Under the pieces are notes generated by a model, which saw only the letters and a list, made by a program, of their open reading frames with translations, made no database searches and had not been told where the DNA came from. Position numbers and translations under genes: made by a program. Of a DNA stretch of 64,000 nucleotides, positions 46,926 to 56,624 are shown in pieces. Origin of the DNA: Colwellia sp. RSH04 (GTDB taxonomy: Bacteria; Pseudomonadota; Gammaproteobacteria; Enterobacterales; Alteromonadaceae). The stretch covers positions 60,588 to 124,587 of the forward strand of contig NZ_QXIO01000011.1 of assembly GCF_003545765.1 (NCBI RefSeq), in the 5' to 3' direction. Positions within the stretch are counted from its first letter, which is position 1, and the number at the start of each line of letters is the position of its first letter.

Positions 46926-47567
46926 TTACGAAAACATCTTCTTCAAGCTATCAGCAAACTCAACAAATTTTTCTTTCATGCTTCGCTTAATTTCAATATC
47001 AACACCGCTGAATATTGATAGCCCTTCAATAATAATTGTCGGTGCATTGGTGTTTGCGTTAGTGGCTACCTCATTATCAATGCTACCAAAAATACAAAAA
47101 GCCTTTGATATAACATTTACATTTTCAGGCACATAAATATTGTCGCCACTAAATAAGCTAAATATTTTTATGCGTACAATATCCTGACAAAATTGTGCAT
47201 GTGTTAAATCTATTTCTGTGCCACTGAATATACTAAAATACCTTAACTCTTTTGGAAGTTTAAACGCTCCTGAACGAGTGCTGCCGCTAAAGATATTGAT
47301 CATATAATCTACATCTTCAGTCTCTTCTTGTCTGAAGTTGGGCGTCATATCTTGCTTCTTACTTTCAACAAATGCTTTATCAACTGCTAGCGGTAAATCT
47401 TGAGTTAACTCTTTAAGCTCCTTATTGCATTGAAATTCCATCGCTTGGTCTAAACGTCTTTCAAAGGCTTGATAAGATAACTCGCCATGACTGTAGTTCA
47501 TAATTAATTGATCGATCACTTCACTACGTACTGTTTCTACAGGTCTATCTTCAAGAATAACTGACAT
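46926..47567 (-). CDS. DUF1707 / LiaF-like cell-envelope response protein
   Basis: A 213-residue protein. The N-terminal ~55 residues (IDQLIMNYSHGELSYQAFER) match DUF1707 (SHOCT-like), and the C-terminal half has the repetitive beta pattern of LiaF/YvqF C-terminal domains (NIFSGSTRSGAFKLP, YFSIFSGTEIDLTHA, IKIFSLFSGDNIYVP). No membrane helix is visible. Related proteins respond to cell-wall-active antibiotics in Firmicutes; the role in Proteobacteria is not known. GGAATTATCA precedes the start. Confidence 0.78.
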   Translation of the reverse strand: MSVILEDRPVETVRSEVIDQLIMNYSHGELSYQAFERRLDQAMEFQCNKELKELTQDLPLAVDKAFVESKKQDMTPNFRQEETEDVDYMINIFSGSTRSGAFKLPKELRYFSIFSGTEIDLTHAQFCQDIVRIKIFSLFSGDNIYVPENVNVISKAFCIFGSIDNEVATNANTNAPTIIIEGLSIFSGVDIEIKRSMKEKFVEFADSLKKMFS

Positions 47568-47807
47568 TGATAATTCCTTTTTAAAAATATTAATAAATTA
47601 ACTCTCTAGAGCCTATAAGAATAAGCAAACAACACACCAAAAATTAAAAACCATTATTAACAACAAGTTAGCAATATAGTATATGTAGTATTTCGTTAAA
47701 ATAACAAAAAAATAGTTTTTTTAACCAGAAAGAAATGGCTATTTATTTAACTTTTATCAAGGTAAACAAAGAAAAGAAGTAAAAGAGAAGCCATTTGATA
47801 GGATGAG

Positions 47808-48401
47808 CTAAAGGGTGCGAATTTTAACCGCAGGGTTTCCTGCATAAAAAGAGTTAGCATCTACGTTTTTAGTAACGACACTGCCTGCACCAATGACGCT
47901 ATTTTCTCCAATGGTAACGCCAGCAAGTACAATAACACCAGCACTTAACCAGACATTCTTTTGTAGGGTAATCCCTTGTGCATAATTGTACTTATGTAAT
48001 TCTCTTTGCTTAGGAGCCATATCATGACTTACCGCTAAAAGCTGAACATTGGGTCCTATTAAACAATCATCGCCAATAATAATGGCGCCACTATCTTCTT
48101 TCTCTTCTTTCTCTTCTTTGTCTTCTTCGCTTAATGGCTGTTCTAGCTCGCTAATATTATTACTGTCGATGAAGATACAATTTGTATTAATGAAAACCCT
48201 ATCACCCAAGTAAATATTTTCAGCATAGTCACAATGAAAACCTGCTTCAATGTATACCTGTTCTCCACATTGACTAAACAATGATTTTAACCGCTTTAAA
48301 TTACCTTTACTTGGGCTTTTACTAAAGAGCCGACATACTTCATGCACAGTTTTTCGCTGTGATCTTAACTCTGGAGTTAAACTGTCGAAGGCTCGTTTCA
48401 T
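47808..48401 (-). CDS. Maltose/galactoside O-acetyltransferase-like protein
   Basis: A 197-residue left-handed beta-helix acetyltransferase of the Maa/LacA/NodL type. An N-terminal helical region (about 1-45) is followed by hexapeptide repeats: VYIEAGFHCDYAENIYLGDR, LIGPNVQLLAVSHDMAPKQR (catalytic His) and LSAGVIVLAGVTIGENSVIGAGSVVTK. Between coils it has an unusual acidic insertion (EEDKEEKEEKED) encoded by a 9-bp tandem repeat. The acceptor sugar is unknown. Confidence 0.85.
   Translation of the reverse strand: MKRAFDSLTPELRSQRKTVHEVCRLFSKSPSKGNLKRLKSLFSQCGEQVYIEAGFHCDYAENIYLGDRVFINTNCIFIDSNNISELEQPLSEEDKEEKEEKEDSGAIIIGDDCLIGPNVQLLAVSHDMAPKQRELHKYNYAQGITLQKNVWLSAGVIVLAGVTIGENSVIGAGSVVTKNVDANSFYAGNPAVKIRTL
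48094..48129. repeat. 9-bp tandem repeat within the acetyltransferase gene
   Basis: Four units: TCTTCTTTC, TCTTCTTTC, TCTTCTTTG, TCTTCTTCG. They keep the reading frame and encode the Glu/Lys-rich insertion. Confidence 0.9.
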
Positions 48402-48440
48402 ACGTTACCTATTTCGTTATCTTAAATTAAGCATTATTTG

Positions 48441-49013
48441 TTAATGTAAGGCACCAGTAAAAGGTAAGCTTGCACAAATTTCGCCTTCAGCAATTAAAAG
48501 CTCTTCTAAACGGTTATCCACTTCTTCTTTATCGAAATACTCGTATGAAAGTTCTACAAAAAGGTTTTTATGTTTCTCTTCAGATTTAGCGATAGCCATG
48601 TAAAAATCTTTATCTTTACCTTCAGGTAAGGCTTTTGACACTAAATAAAAACGCTCATAACCTCTTGCTTCAATAACTGCGGCTACTAACAATCGATCAA
48701 GAAAAAATTCATTTCGACCATTTCTACATTGTGCTCGAATCTGCTTGATGTAACTATCTTTGGTATCGTCTCTTAATTTAACGTCACGCGCAGTTAACAA
48801 TTTTAAAACTTGTTTAAAATGAATTAACTCTTCAATCGCTAAGTCTGTCATCGCTCGCACTAATTTGGTTCTATCTTGGTAATGAGATAACAAAGAAACA
48901 GCCATCACTGAAGCTTTTTTCTCAGCCGCAGCGTGATCTTGTAAAAAGAAATCAAAATTAGCCAGTACTGCTTCAGTCCAACCGTGTGGCGTATCAAATT
49001 TTAAATCAAACAT
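48441..49013 (-). CDS. miaE: tRNA-(ms2io6A37)-hydroxylase MiaE
   Basis: MiaE is a di-iron enzyme that hydroxylates the isopentenyl group of ms2i6A37 in tRNA. The 190-residue protein shows the ferritin-like iron ligands: DHAAAEKKA, AIEELIHFKQVL, VIEARGYERF and AKSEEKHKNLF. It is about 60 residues shorter than the Salmonella enzyme, like forms in other marine bacteria. It needs oxygen and i6A made by MiaA/MiaB, encoded elsewhere. Confidence 0.92.
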   Translation of the reverse strand: MFDLKFDTPHGWTEAVLANFDFFLQDHAAAEKKASVMAVSLLSHYQDRTKLVRAMTDLAIEELIHFKQVLKLLTARDVKLRDDTKDSYIKQIRAQCRNGRNEFFLDRLLVAAVIEARGYERFYLVSKALPEGKDKDFYMAIAKSEEKHKNLFVELSYEYFDKEEVDNRLEELLIAEGEICASLPFTGALH

Positions 49014-49109
49014 AATTATCTAAATAAAGAAGAAAAGAGCTGAATTTTACCTATAAATAGTCCGCTTAAAAAGTAATTTTTATGTGCTTAACTATTATTT
49101 TACCCTTTG

Positions 49110-49763
49110 TTATTCAAAGAGCACTTTGTCCACTCTGCCATTGGTAGTTGATTCTATCTTTAGAGGGTGCTTAATCTCTTGCCAAGCTCTAACTTTTCCA
49201 GCGATATTAATTTTAAAAAAATCATTTTTTTCAGAGTGCTCAGGCTTAATACCTAGAAAAGCTAACAACTTATTAAAACTTGCCTTTTCACTGATATTTA
49301 TTGATAAAAGATCGGATTCTCTACCTGAAAAATATTGTACTACTTCATTATAATGGCGATTATAACAATCCAATAAAAAGTCATCACTTTCGATATTTTC
49401 AAGAGTAAGTGGCGAGAATACCTCATTATAACAACGTTTCATTATTGGGTTATAACCACCATCTTCACGTTGTAAATTAGTATACATACGTTGCAATAGT
49501 TGCTTTATTGAAGGCACCCAAAGTTTAGCTTCGCGTTCAAGGTATATAAATTTACTACCTGGAAATTTAGCATCTATTGTTTGGTAATCACAAAAAATAG
49601 GCGTGTCAGCGATAACTTGTGCTTGTTGAAAAGAGGCTTGTGTAAATGTGGTATGTGCGGTTTTAAAGCCTAGTTCTAACATAGCCAAACAGATGCTTGT
49701 TGTTGACGTACGAGGTAAACCAATAATAAAGATTTTTCCTTGAAAAGGGGAAGATATAGACAA
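49110..49763 (-). CDS. Sulfotransferase-family protein
   Basis: A 217-residue P-loop protein. The PAPS-binding loop is in IIGLPRTSTTSICLAMLELG near the N-terminus, followed by DTPIFCDYQTIDAKFPGSKFIYLERE, the usual 3'-phosphate-binding strand. This resembles small bacterial sulfotransferases of unknown acceptor. It is the only modification enzyme of its type here, with no obvious pathway neighbour. It is divergent from the acetyl-CoA hydrolase-GNAT gene. Confidence 0.8.
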   Translation of the reverse strand: MSISSPFQGKIFIIGLPRTSTTSICLAMLELGFKTAHTTFTQASFQQAQVIADTPIFCDYQTIDAKFPGSKFIYLEREAKLWVPSIKQLLQRMYTNLQREDGGYNPIMKRCYNEVFSPLTLENIESDDFLLDCYNRHYNEVVQYFSGRESDLLSINISEKASFNKLLAFLGIKPEHSEKNDFFKINIAGKVRAWQEIKHPLKIESTTNGRVDKVLFE

Positions 49764-49895
49764 TGTAATTCACTACTTAAGCGGATAATAAAAAACTGAT
49801 TATAAACCTTAGTCTAATTGACACAAATCAAAAACTGCTTAAATTGGTAAGCCATACTAAAGCTAATAATGATTAGCAATTTGTTAAGGCAACTT

Positions 49896-51761
49896 ATGAC
49901 CATAGAATATCAAGAGTATGACAACATAAAGTGGGAAAAGTATTTAAAGTCAGGCAACAGAATATTTATTGGCTCAGGCGCCGCTGTACCTAATGCTTTA
50001 ATTGATAATTTAATTGAAAACAGTGAAAAATTTCATGATATAGAAACCGTACATATTCTGACTTTATCAGAGAATGTTTGGGCAAAGCCTGAACATAAAG
50101 ATTTATTCAAAGTGAATAGCTTATTTATTGGTGGCAAAAACATTCGCGAAGCAATCGCTGAAGGCCGTGGCGATTACACACCTTGTTTTATTTCTGATGT
50201 TCCTCGTTTATTTAACGAAAATAGCCTACCACTTGATGTTGCTTTAATTATGGTAAGCCCGCCTGACGAATATGGATACTGCTCTTTAGGTGTCAGTGTC
50301 GATATTGTTTCTGCTGCAGTTAAATCAGCAAAATACGTTATCGCACAAATAAACCCAAAAATGCCAAGAACCAATGGCCACAGCTTTGTTCATTTAAATC
50401 AAATAACTGCATGGATGAATGTTGAACAAACATTACCGCAATTTATTCCACCTGAAGTTGATAGACGGACAGAACAAATTGGTCAGTATGTTTCAATGTT
50501 GGTCGAAAATGGTTCAACCTTACAAATTGGTATAGGTAAAATACCTGAAGCGGTTTTACGTTATTTAGCCAACCATAAAGATCTTGGCATTCACAGTGAA
50601 ATGATTTCTGATGGTGTTATTGATTTAATGCTTAAAGGAGTCATTAACAACCGTAAGAAAACGTATCATAAAGGGAAAGCGGTTGTTACCTATTGTATAG
50701 GCAGTCAAAAAGTCTATGACTTTGTCGATGGCAATCCTCACATAGAGTTCTACCCGTCAGAACACATTAATTCACCTGCTAAAATCGCTAAAAATGACAA
50801 TATGGTATCTATCAACAGCGCCATTGAGGTTGATTTAACAGGTCAAGTTGTCTCAGATTCTATTGGTTATCAATTTTATAGCGGTATAGGTGGTCAAGTT
50901 GATTTTGTTCGAGGTGCTTCGCTAAGCCATGGAGGTAAAGCTATAATTGCACTGCCCTCCACCACAAAAGACGGTAAAATATCTCGAATAGTTCCACATA
51001 TTACTGAAGGTGGGGGTGTCGTTACCTCAAGAGGTCATGTTGCCTATGTTGTTACTGAGTTTGGTATTGCTTCTTTGCAAGGCAAGAGTATTAGAGAACG
51101 AGCACTAGAGTTAATTCGTATTTCACACCCTAAATTTAGGGATAAATTATTAGCAGATGTTCGTAAACAGTATTGGGTGCCTGAATATCAAGAAAGCTCG
51201 CCAAGCTCTGTACCTGAACTTGGCGCAGTTGAGATGAAAAAGTTTACTTTCAAAGAGGTTAACTATACCTTACGTCCCTTAGCGCCTGCAGATGAAAGAA
51301 AGCTACAAGAGTTTTTTTATTCTCATAATAAAGAAACACTTATCATGAGGTATAATCATCACGTCACGCAAATGACAAGAGAGAAATCATGTAACCTTGT
51401 CAGTGTCAATCAACACAGCGACTTAGCGCTTTGCTTCACCAAAAAAGATTATTTAGGTGAAGTAATACAAGCAGTAGCGCGTTATTATTTTATTGAAAGC
51501 ACTAATTCAGGTGAAGTAGCCTTTGTCATCAAAGAAAGTTTACGAGGCATGGGAATGGCTAGCACTTTACTGGGTGAAATGATTGCCATCGCCAAAATTA
51601 GAAAACTTGATAGTTTAGTGGCTTGTGTAAGAAGAGATAATGCTTCAATGCTAAAAGTATTTGAAAAAGCGGGTTTTATCAGACAACCTAGCGACGACTT
51701 TGATGAAGTGAGTTTAAAATTACCTTTAACAGCTGATGACGATTCATCATCAGCTAATTAA
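49896..51761 (+). CDS. Acetyl-CoA hydrolase/CoA-transferase fused to GNAT acetyltransferase
   Basis: A 621-residue fusion from ATG 49896 (MTIEYQEYDNIKWEKY), chosen for the AAGG upstream. Residues 1-430 are an acetyl-CoA hydrolase/4-hydroxybutyrate CoA-transferase (VSPPDEYGYCSLGVSVD, IGIGKIPEAVLRYL, GGQVDFVRGASLSHGG, VVTEFGIASLQGKSI). Residues 450-600 form a GNAT domain (YTLRPLAPADERKLQEFF; acetyl-CoA loop VIKESLRGMGMASTLLGEM). A CoA-transferase fused to an acetyltransferase suggests acetyl-CoA-dependent protein or small-molecule acetylation. The next gene, 23 bp downstream, is a deacetylase-family protein, supporting an acetylation theme. Confidence 0.88.
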   Translation: MTIEYQEYDNIKWEKYLKSGNRIFIGSGAAVPNALIDNLIENSEKFHDIETVHILTLSENVWAKPEHKDLFKVNSLFIGGKNIREAIAEGRGDYTPCFISDVPRLFNENSLPLDVALIMVSPPDEYGYCSLGVSVDIVSAAVKSAKYVIAQINPKMPRTNGHSFVHLNQITAWMNVEQTLPQFIPPEVDRRTEQIGQYVSMLVENGSTLQIGIGKIPEAVLRYLANHKDLGIHSEMISDGVIDLMLKGVINNRKKTYHKGKAVVTYCIGSQKVYDFVDGNPHIEFYPSEHINSPAKIAKNDNMVSINSAIEVDLTGQVVSDSIGYQFYSGIGGQVDFVRGASLSHGGKAIIALPSTTKDGKISRIVPHITEGGGVVTSRGHVAYVVTEFGIASLQGKSIRERALELIRISHPKFRDKLLADVRKQYWVPEYQESSPSSVPELGAVEMKKFTFKEVNYTLRPLAPADERKLQEFFYSHNKETLIMRYNHHVTQMTREKSCNLVSVNQHSDLALCFTKKDYLGEVIQAVARYYFIESTNSGEVAFVIKESLRGMGMASTLLGEMIAIAKIRKLDSLVACVRRDNASMLKVFEKAGFIRQPSDDFDEVSLKLPLTADDDSSSAN

Positions 51762-51784
51762 AAACAAAAAGTAAGAGAGTATTT

Positions 51785-52720
51785 ATGCCCGTTGGAATTA
51801 TAGGTCACTATCGCTGTGGTGAACATGACATGGGTGAGCATCACCCTGAAAATGGCAAACGCCTAACGGCAATATCAGATCAGCTGATCCGTAGTGGTTT
51901 AGACTATGTTGTTCGCCAATTTGATGCTAACCCCATTGATAAGTCTTTATTTACGCTTGCACATACTCAAGAGTACGTCGATTCTGTTATAGATAATGCC
52001 CCCGATGAAGGTACATTTGTTGTGGGTGAAGACACAGTGATGAATGCCAAAACATTACCAGCAATATTACTTTCAGCGGGTGCTGCCATTGATGCAGTAG
52101 ATCTTATTATGGACGGTACATTAAGCTCCGCTTTTTGTGCCACTAGACCACCAGGTCATCATGCAGAACATGATAAAGGCATGGGCTTTTGTTTTTTTAA
52201 TAACGTTGCTGTAGCTGCGGCTTATGCTAAAAAAAAGTACCAATTAAAACGCGTCGCTATTGTTGATTTTGATGTCCATCACGGAAATGGCACAGAAGAC
52301 ATAGTAAGAAACAAGTTTAAGGATGATTCAGGTTACTTATTCTGCTCTAGTTATCAGTATCCTTTCTATCCTTTTGAGATGCAAGAAAGTGATACCCCGC
52401 CTATAATCAATACCCCGCTAGCTGCAACAACCAAAGGGGCAGATTTTAGAAAAGCCATTTCTGAACATTGGCTACCAGCCCTGAAAAAGTTTAAACCCGA
52501 TATTATTTTTATTTCAGCAGGATTTGATGCGCATATAGAAGACGACATGTCACAGGTGAGCTTAACAGAAGCTGATTATCGTTGGGTCACAGATGAGTTA
52601 AAAACAATCGCCAATGAATACTCTCAAGGGAGAATAGTGTCTGTGCTTGAAGGCGGATACTCCCTCAGTGCTCTGGGTCGCAGTGTTGTTGCTCATATCA
52701 ATGGTTTAATTGGTAATTAA
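51785..52720 (+). CDS. Histone-deacetylase-family deacetylase
   Basis: A 311-residue class II HDAC/acetylpolyamine amidohydrolase-type enzyme. Catalytic features are ATRPPGHHAEHDKGMGFCFF (paired active-site histidines), VDFDVHHGNGTEDI (zinc ligands Asp and His), FISAGFDAHIEDDM (second zinc Asp) and EGGYSLSALG. The zinc ligand set is complete. It lies 23 bp after the CoA-transferase-GNAT gene with AAGAGAG before its ATG, so the two are cotranscribed. Substrate could be acetyl-lysine, acetylpolyamine or another amide. Confidence 0.92.
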   Translation: MPVGIIGHYRCGEHDMGEHHPENGKRLTAISDQLIRSGLDYVVRQFDANPIDKSLFTLAHTQEYVDSVIDNAPDEGTFVVGEDTVMNAKTLPAILLSAGAAIDAVDLIMDGTLSSAFCATRPPGHHAEHDKGMGFCFFNNVAVAAAYAKKKYQLKRVAIVDFDVHHGNGTEDIVRNKFKDDSGYLFCSSYQYPFYPFEMQESDTPPIINTPLAATTKGADFRKAISEHWLPALKKFKPDIIFISAGFDAHIEDDMSQVSLTEADYRWVTDELKTIANEYSQGRIVSVLEGGYSLSALGRSVVAHINGLIGN

Positions 52721-52842
52721 AGCGTATCAACAACAACAACTCGAATTATGCTTTTTTAGACGACAATTAAATTATTTAAATATGAAGTTAGACTAATTCA
52801 ATAGGTGGATGTATGCTCATAACTACCACTTGTTGAAAGTTT

Positions 52843-53499
52843 ATGTCTATGAGTTTAAAAATAATTATTAACGGATTAACCAGTCTGGCATTACTTTTCT
52901 GCTTACCACTTTTGGCGCAAACCACCTTAACGATACATAATCAACATAATCAAGCATTAAAAAATGCTGTCATCGAAATTCAAACACAGATAGCAGCCAA
53001 AACCGCTGTGGTAACCACTGAGCCGCTTATTATGGATCAAGTCAATAAATCCTTTGTCCCAGAAGTATTGATTGTCCCCCAGCATAGTGCAGTCGCTTTT
53101 CCTAACAGTGACGATATTCGCCACCATGTTTATTCATTTTCCTCGACAAAAACATTTGAATTAAAGTTATATGCAAACAAACCGAAAGACCCCATCCTTT
53201 TTGACCAACATGGTATTGTGGTCCTTGGGTGCAATATTCATGATGCCATGGTGGGCTATATTTACGTGACCAATAATCCATATACCTATTTAACCGACGA
53301 AAAAGGACAAGTTCAGCTACCGATACCAGCAACTGAGATAGAAAAGATTGATGTTTGGCATGCTAATACCACTGGGGATATCAATAGTCGTCAATCATTT
53401 TCCTCCTTCGCGACCAAAACAGAGCTAAAACTACAATTACCAACACAACAACCAAAACAACGTGATAGCTTCGAAGACGTTTTTCATCATGCTCAATAG
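52843..53499 (+). CDS. Periplasmic cupredoxin-like (methylamine-utilisation type) protein
   Basis: A 218-residue exported protein with a signal peptide ending near LPLLA. The plastocyanin-like region has FPNSDDIRHHVYSF (His ligand), later VVLGCNIHDAMVGYIYV (Cys and His ligands) and a downstream Met-poor loop, matching the cupredoxin-like family often annotated as methylamine utilisation protein. It probably binds copper in the periplasm. Its stop overlaps the GGDEF-EAL start by 11 bases, making it the first gene of a four-gene operon. Confidence 0.82.
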   Translation: MSMSLKIIINGLTSLALLFCLPLLAQTTLTIHNQHNQALKNAVIEIQTQIAAKTAVVTTEPLIMDQVNKSFVPEVLIVPQHSAVAFPNSDDIRHHVYSFSSTKTFELKLYANKPKDPILFDQHGIVVLGCNIHDAMVGYIYVTNNPYTYLTDEKGQVQLPIPATEIEKIDVWHANTTGDINSRQSFSSFATKTELKLQLPTQQPKQRDSFEDVFHHAQ

Positions 53500-55822
53500 A
53501 TACAGTTTTAAAGCGCAAATCACCTGGCTTTCAACCAGCTTAATCTTGTTAACCGTTATCTCATTAACGGCAAGTTATTGGCTTCGTATAACTGAATATG
53601 CAGAAAGCCAAGTAAAAAACCAACTCTTGTTTGCTGAAAATGTTTTAAATCAGAACTTGGTCTCTCAAGAGAAAATGCTAACGACAGCAGCCAGAGTGTT
53701 AGCAGCTGATTTTGGTTTTAAACAAGCGGTTGCTAGTCGAGATAGCAACACTATCAACAGTGTCTTATTAAACCACGGTGAGCGTATCAATGCCGATTTA
53801 ATGATGCTAATTGATGTCGATGGTCAGTTAGTTTCAACTAGTGCCAGCAAACCCCTTGAAAATGCCTTGATTGAAGACAGCATTAAATCCTTGCCGTTAA
53901 TCGATGTTCACGCGCAGTTTTTAAGTATTGATAATTTTGTTTATCAAGTCATTGTTGTCCCCGTTAAAGCGCCTAGAACCATAGGTTATTCAGTCATTGG
54001 TTTTGAAGTGAATAAGGCCTCGCTATTACAATTAAAAGAACTGATTTTATTAGATATTTCACTAATTAAGGGAACAGTTCTTATGACCTCAACTATGGTT
54101 GAGCAAATCCCTGGTACACAATTATTATCGCAAGCAACGTCGCCACCAAGTAATTTACTCTGGTCAAGAGATGATTTTTATCATCAAGTCAGGCCGCTGG
54201 CTGATTCTAACGAAATCAATGTCATATTATCCGCTCCATTAGCTAAATATCACCGGGACTTTTACCAATTAGTTTATTCCATTTTAGTGATAGCGCTTTT
54301 TGTGATATTCATTGCAATCGCCTTATCTAAATTACTCTCACGAGGCATGGCAAAACCACTACATAGCTTAATGAAGCTAACCGAGCGTGTCGGTCGTGGT
54401 GATCTTAATGTACCTAAATTAACGACCGATTTACCCGTAGAATTTAGTGAGTTATACCAAAGTTTCTCAGTCATGGGCGCCGCTATAAAAAGTCGTGAAA
54501 AGGAAATTAAATTTCAGGCCGAAAGAGATATGCTCACGGGCTTATATAACCGACAGAAAATTTTACAGCAAGTCACTAAGTCAATGAATGAAAAGCAAAA
54601 GCTCTCGCTCATTGCTTTTAATATAAAAGGTTTTAAAGCACTTAATGATACCATTGGCCTTATTAACGGTGACAATATTCTTAAAGTTCTGGCTCAGCGA
54701 ATAAGCCAGTATTTAAAACCAATTGATGGTATCAGTGTTAATGTCAAAGGCATCGCACGATTAAATGCTGATGAGTTTTTATTGGTGCTTGAACAATTAA
54801 ACAAAACACAAATCAATCACTTTCTTGAACATTTATTATTAGAGCTAAACCGCCCCTATTGGATCAATGACATCAAAATCACCATAGCGCTTTCTTTTGG
54901 TGTGGTTTTGTCCGAAGATAATAATGATGATGCAGAGTGTTTACTGCGTCGTGCCTCCATGACTGTTGCAGCGGCAAATCAAGATCAAAGTCAAATTCGC
55001 TTTTATCAAACTGGTGAAGATGAAGCCTATCTAAATAAATTAGCCTTAATTGATGAATTAAAATCAGCGTTAGAGCAACCAGAAAGTCCTATGTTTATGG
55101 TATATCAGCCAAAATTAAATATTAAAACTGGAAAAATAGATAAATTAGAGGCATTAATACGATGGATAAACCTTAAAGGAGAGTTTGTTAACCCTGAATT
55201 ATTTATCGACTTAGCCGAAAAATCAGGCTTAATTGTCAACTTAACACGCTGGGTAATTCTGCAAGTTGTCATACAAATTAAAAGTTGGGTTAACCAAGGT
55301 TACCAGTTTAAAGTATCCATTAACTTATCGGCACAAGACATTCAACATGACACGTTTGTAGAATATTTATTAGATACGCTTTCCGCCCATCAAGTTACTC
55401 CTGAGTCTATTACTTTAGAGCTTACGGAAAGAGATTTAGCTGAAAATGAAAGCTTAGTCATAACACGGCTAACCTATTTAAAATCACTAGGATTTCAAAT
55501 ATCCGTAGATGATTATGGCATTGGCCAATCATCCTTAGCAAAACTAAAGCAATTACCCGTAGATGAATTAAAAATTGATAAAGAGTTCATTTTAAACTTA
55601 GATTCAAATAAACAAGATCAAGACATTACCTCATCAACCATACTGCTAGGACACAAGTTAGGATTAAGCGTTGTCGCTGAAGGTGTTGAAACTCAGGCAA
55701 GTTTAGCTTTACTCGCTGATTATCAATGTAACTACGCTCAAGGCTATTATTTATCAAAGCCGCTAAAATCTAATGAATTAATTCAATGGTATATAGACTA
55801 TGACAATAAAACGCTTCCTTAG
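53489..55822 (+). CDS. Membrane GGDEF-EAL c-di-GMP protein with degenerate GGDEF
   Basis: A 777-residue protein from ATG 53489 (MLNRYSFKAQITWLST). It has an N-terminal membrane helix, a periplasmic sensor domain (about 35-255), a second helix (LVYSILVIALFVIFIAIAL), a HAMP linker (about 285-340), a GGDEF domain whose signature reads LNADEF (about 427, so cyclase activity is unlikely) and an EAL domain with EALIRW (about 554), DDYGIGQSSL and VVAEGVE intact. It is probably a c-di-GMP phosphodiesterase controlled by a periplasmic signal, perhaps through the overlapping upstream cupredoxin. Confidence 0.9.
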   Translation: MLNRYSFKAQITWLSTSLILLTVISLTASYWLRITEYAESQVKNQLLFAENVLNQNLVSQEKMLTTAARVLAADFGFKQAVASRDSNTINSVLLNHGERINADLMMLIDVDGQLVSTSASKPLENALIEDSIKSLPLIDVHAQFLSIDNFVYQVIVVPVKAPRTIGYSVIGFEVNKASLLQLKELILLDISLIKGTVLMTSTMVEQIPGTQLLSQATSPPSNLLWSRDDFYHQVRPLADSNEINVILSAPLAKYHRDFYQLVYSILVIALFVIFIAIALSKLLSRGMAKPLHSLMKLTERVGRGDLNVPKLTTDLPVEFSELYQSFSVMGAAIKSREKEIKFQAERDMLTGLYNRQKILQQVTKSMNEKQKLSLIAFNIKGFKALNDTIGLINGDNILKVLAQRISQYLKPIDGISVNVKGIARLNADEFLLVLEQLNKTQINHFLEHLLLELNRPYWINDIKITIALSFGVVLSEDNNDDAECLLRRASMTVAAANQDQSQIRFYQTGEDEAYLNKLALIDELKSALEQPESPMFMVYQPKLNIKTGKIDKLEALIRWINLKGEFVNPELFIDLAEKSGLIVNLTRWVILQVVIQIKSWVNQGYQFKVSINLSAQDIQHDTFVEYLLDTLSAHQVTPESITLELTERDLAENESLVITRLTYLKSLGFQISVDDYGIGQSSLAKLKQLPVDELKIDKEFILNLDSNKQDQDITSSTILLGHKLGLSVVAEGVETQASLALLADYQCNYAQGYYLSKPLKSNELIQWYIDYDNKTLP

Positions 55823-56624
55823 CTGCGTATTTCTTATCTTGCCTACTTTGTGTTTCGCTGATGGTAAGATCTTAGCGACACCAGGAGTATCTCAAATTGA
55901 AGGCTCTGGCGGCGGCGGCATTGTCCCTTGGGCACAATTAGCTGGCTATGCCAGTGAAGATGAAATAGCAGCGTCTGCCTTTTGCTCAGTAGCCAATGTA
56001 AAAAACTTCAGTTTGAATGTTTGTGGCGCACAAGCCAATTTATACGATCGCGTTGAGCTTTCAATTGCCCAGCAACAGTTTGACGTTGATCCCCTTAATG
56101 TCACTCTCAAGCAAGATATATACGGTGCTAAATTTAGGTTATATGGCGACCTGATTTATAGCAACTGGCCACAATTTTCATTAGGGTTACAACATAAAAG
56201 ACTCAAAACAGCTGATATTGCTTTTGCCTTAGGCGCTAAAGAAAAGCAAGGGACGGATATTTACCTAGCAGCGAGTAAGCTCCATTTAGGCGCTATTGCT
56301 GGCTATAATTTTCTCTGGAACGCAACATTTCGTTATACTCAAGCAAATGAAATGGGGTTATTAGGCTTTGGCGGTAAAAATTCAGCTGCGATATTCCCTG
56401 AGCTGTCAGCAGCAATTTTACTGAGTAAACATATCGCTATTGGCATTGAGTACCGTAAAAAACCGGATAATTTAGGCTTAAATGAAAGTCACTGGCGAGA
56501 CATGTTTATTGCTTGGTTTCCAAACAAACACATCAACCTAACCGCTGCCTACTTAGATTTAGATACGATTGCTGGTATAGGCAACCAGCAAGGCTTCTAC
56601 TTTTCACTATCAGGACAATTTTAA
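55800..56624 (+). CDS. DUF3034-family exported protein
   Basis: A 274-residue protein with a signal peptide (ending near LCFA) and a beta-rich body (DGKILATPGVSQIEGSGGGG at the mature start; alternating aromatic strands; end GNQQGFYFSLSGQF) that suggests an outer-membrane barrel. It matches DUF3034 as I recall it. It overlaps the EAL gene by 23 bases, and its stop shares bases with the globin start. Function unknown. Confidence 0.8.
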   Translation: MTIKRFLSCVFLILPTLCFADGKILATPGVSQIEGSGGGGIVPWAQLAGYASEDEIAASAFCSVANVKNFSLNVCGAQANLYDRVELSIAQQQFDVDPLNVTLKQDIYGAKFRLYGDLIYSNWPQFSLGLQHKRLKTADIAFALGAKEKQGTDIYLAASKLHLGAIAGYNFLWNATFRYTQANEMGLLGFGGKNSAAIFPELSAAILLSKHIAIGIEYRKKPDNLGLNESHWRDMFIAWFPNKHINLTAAYLDLDTIAGIGNQQGFYFSLSGQF

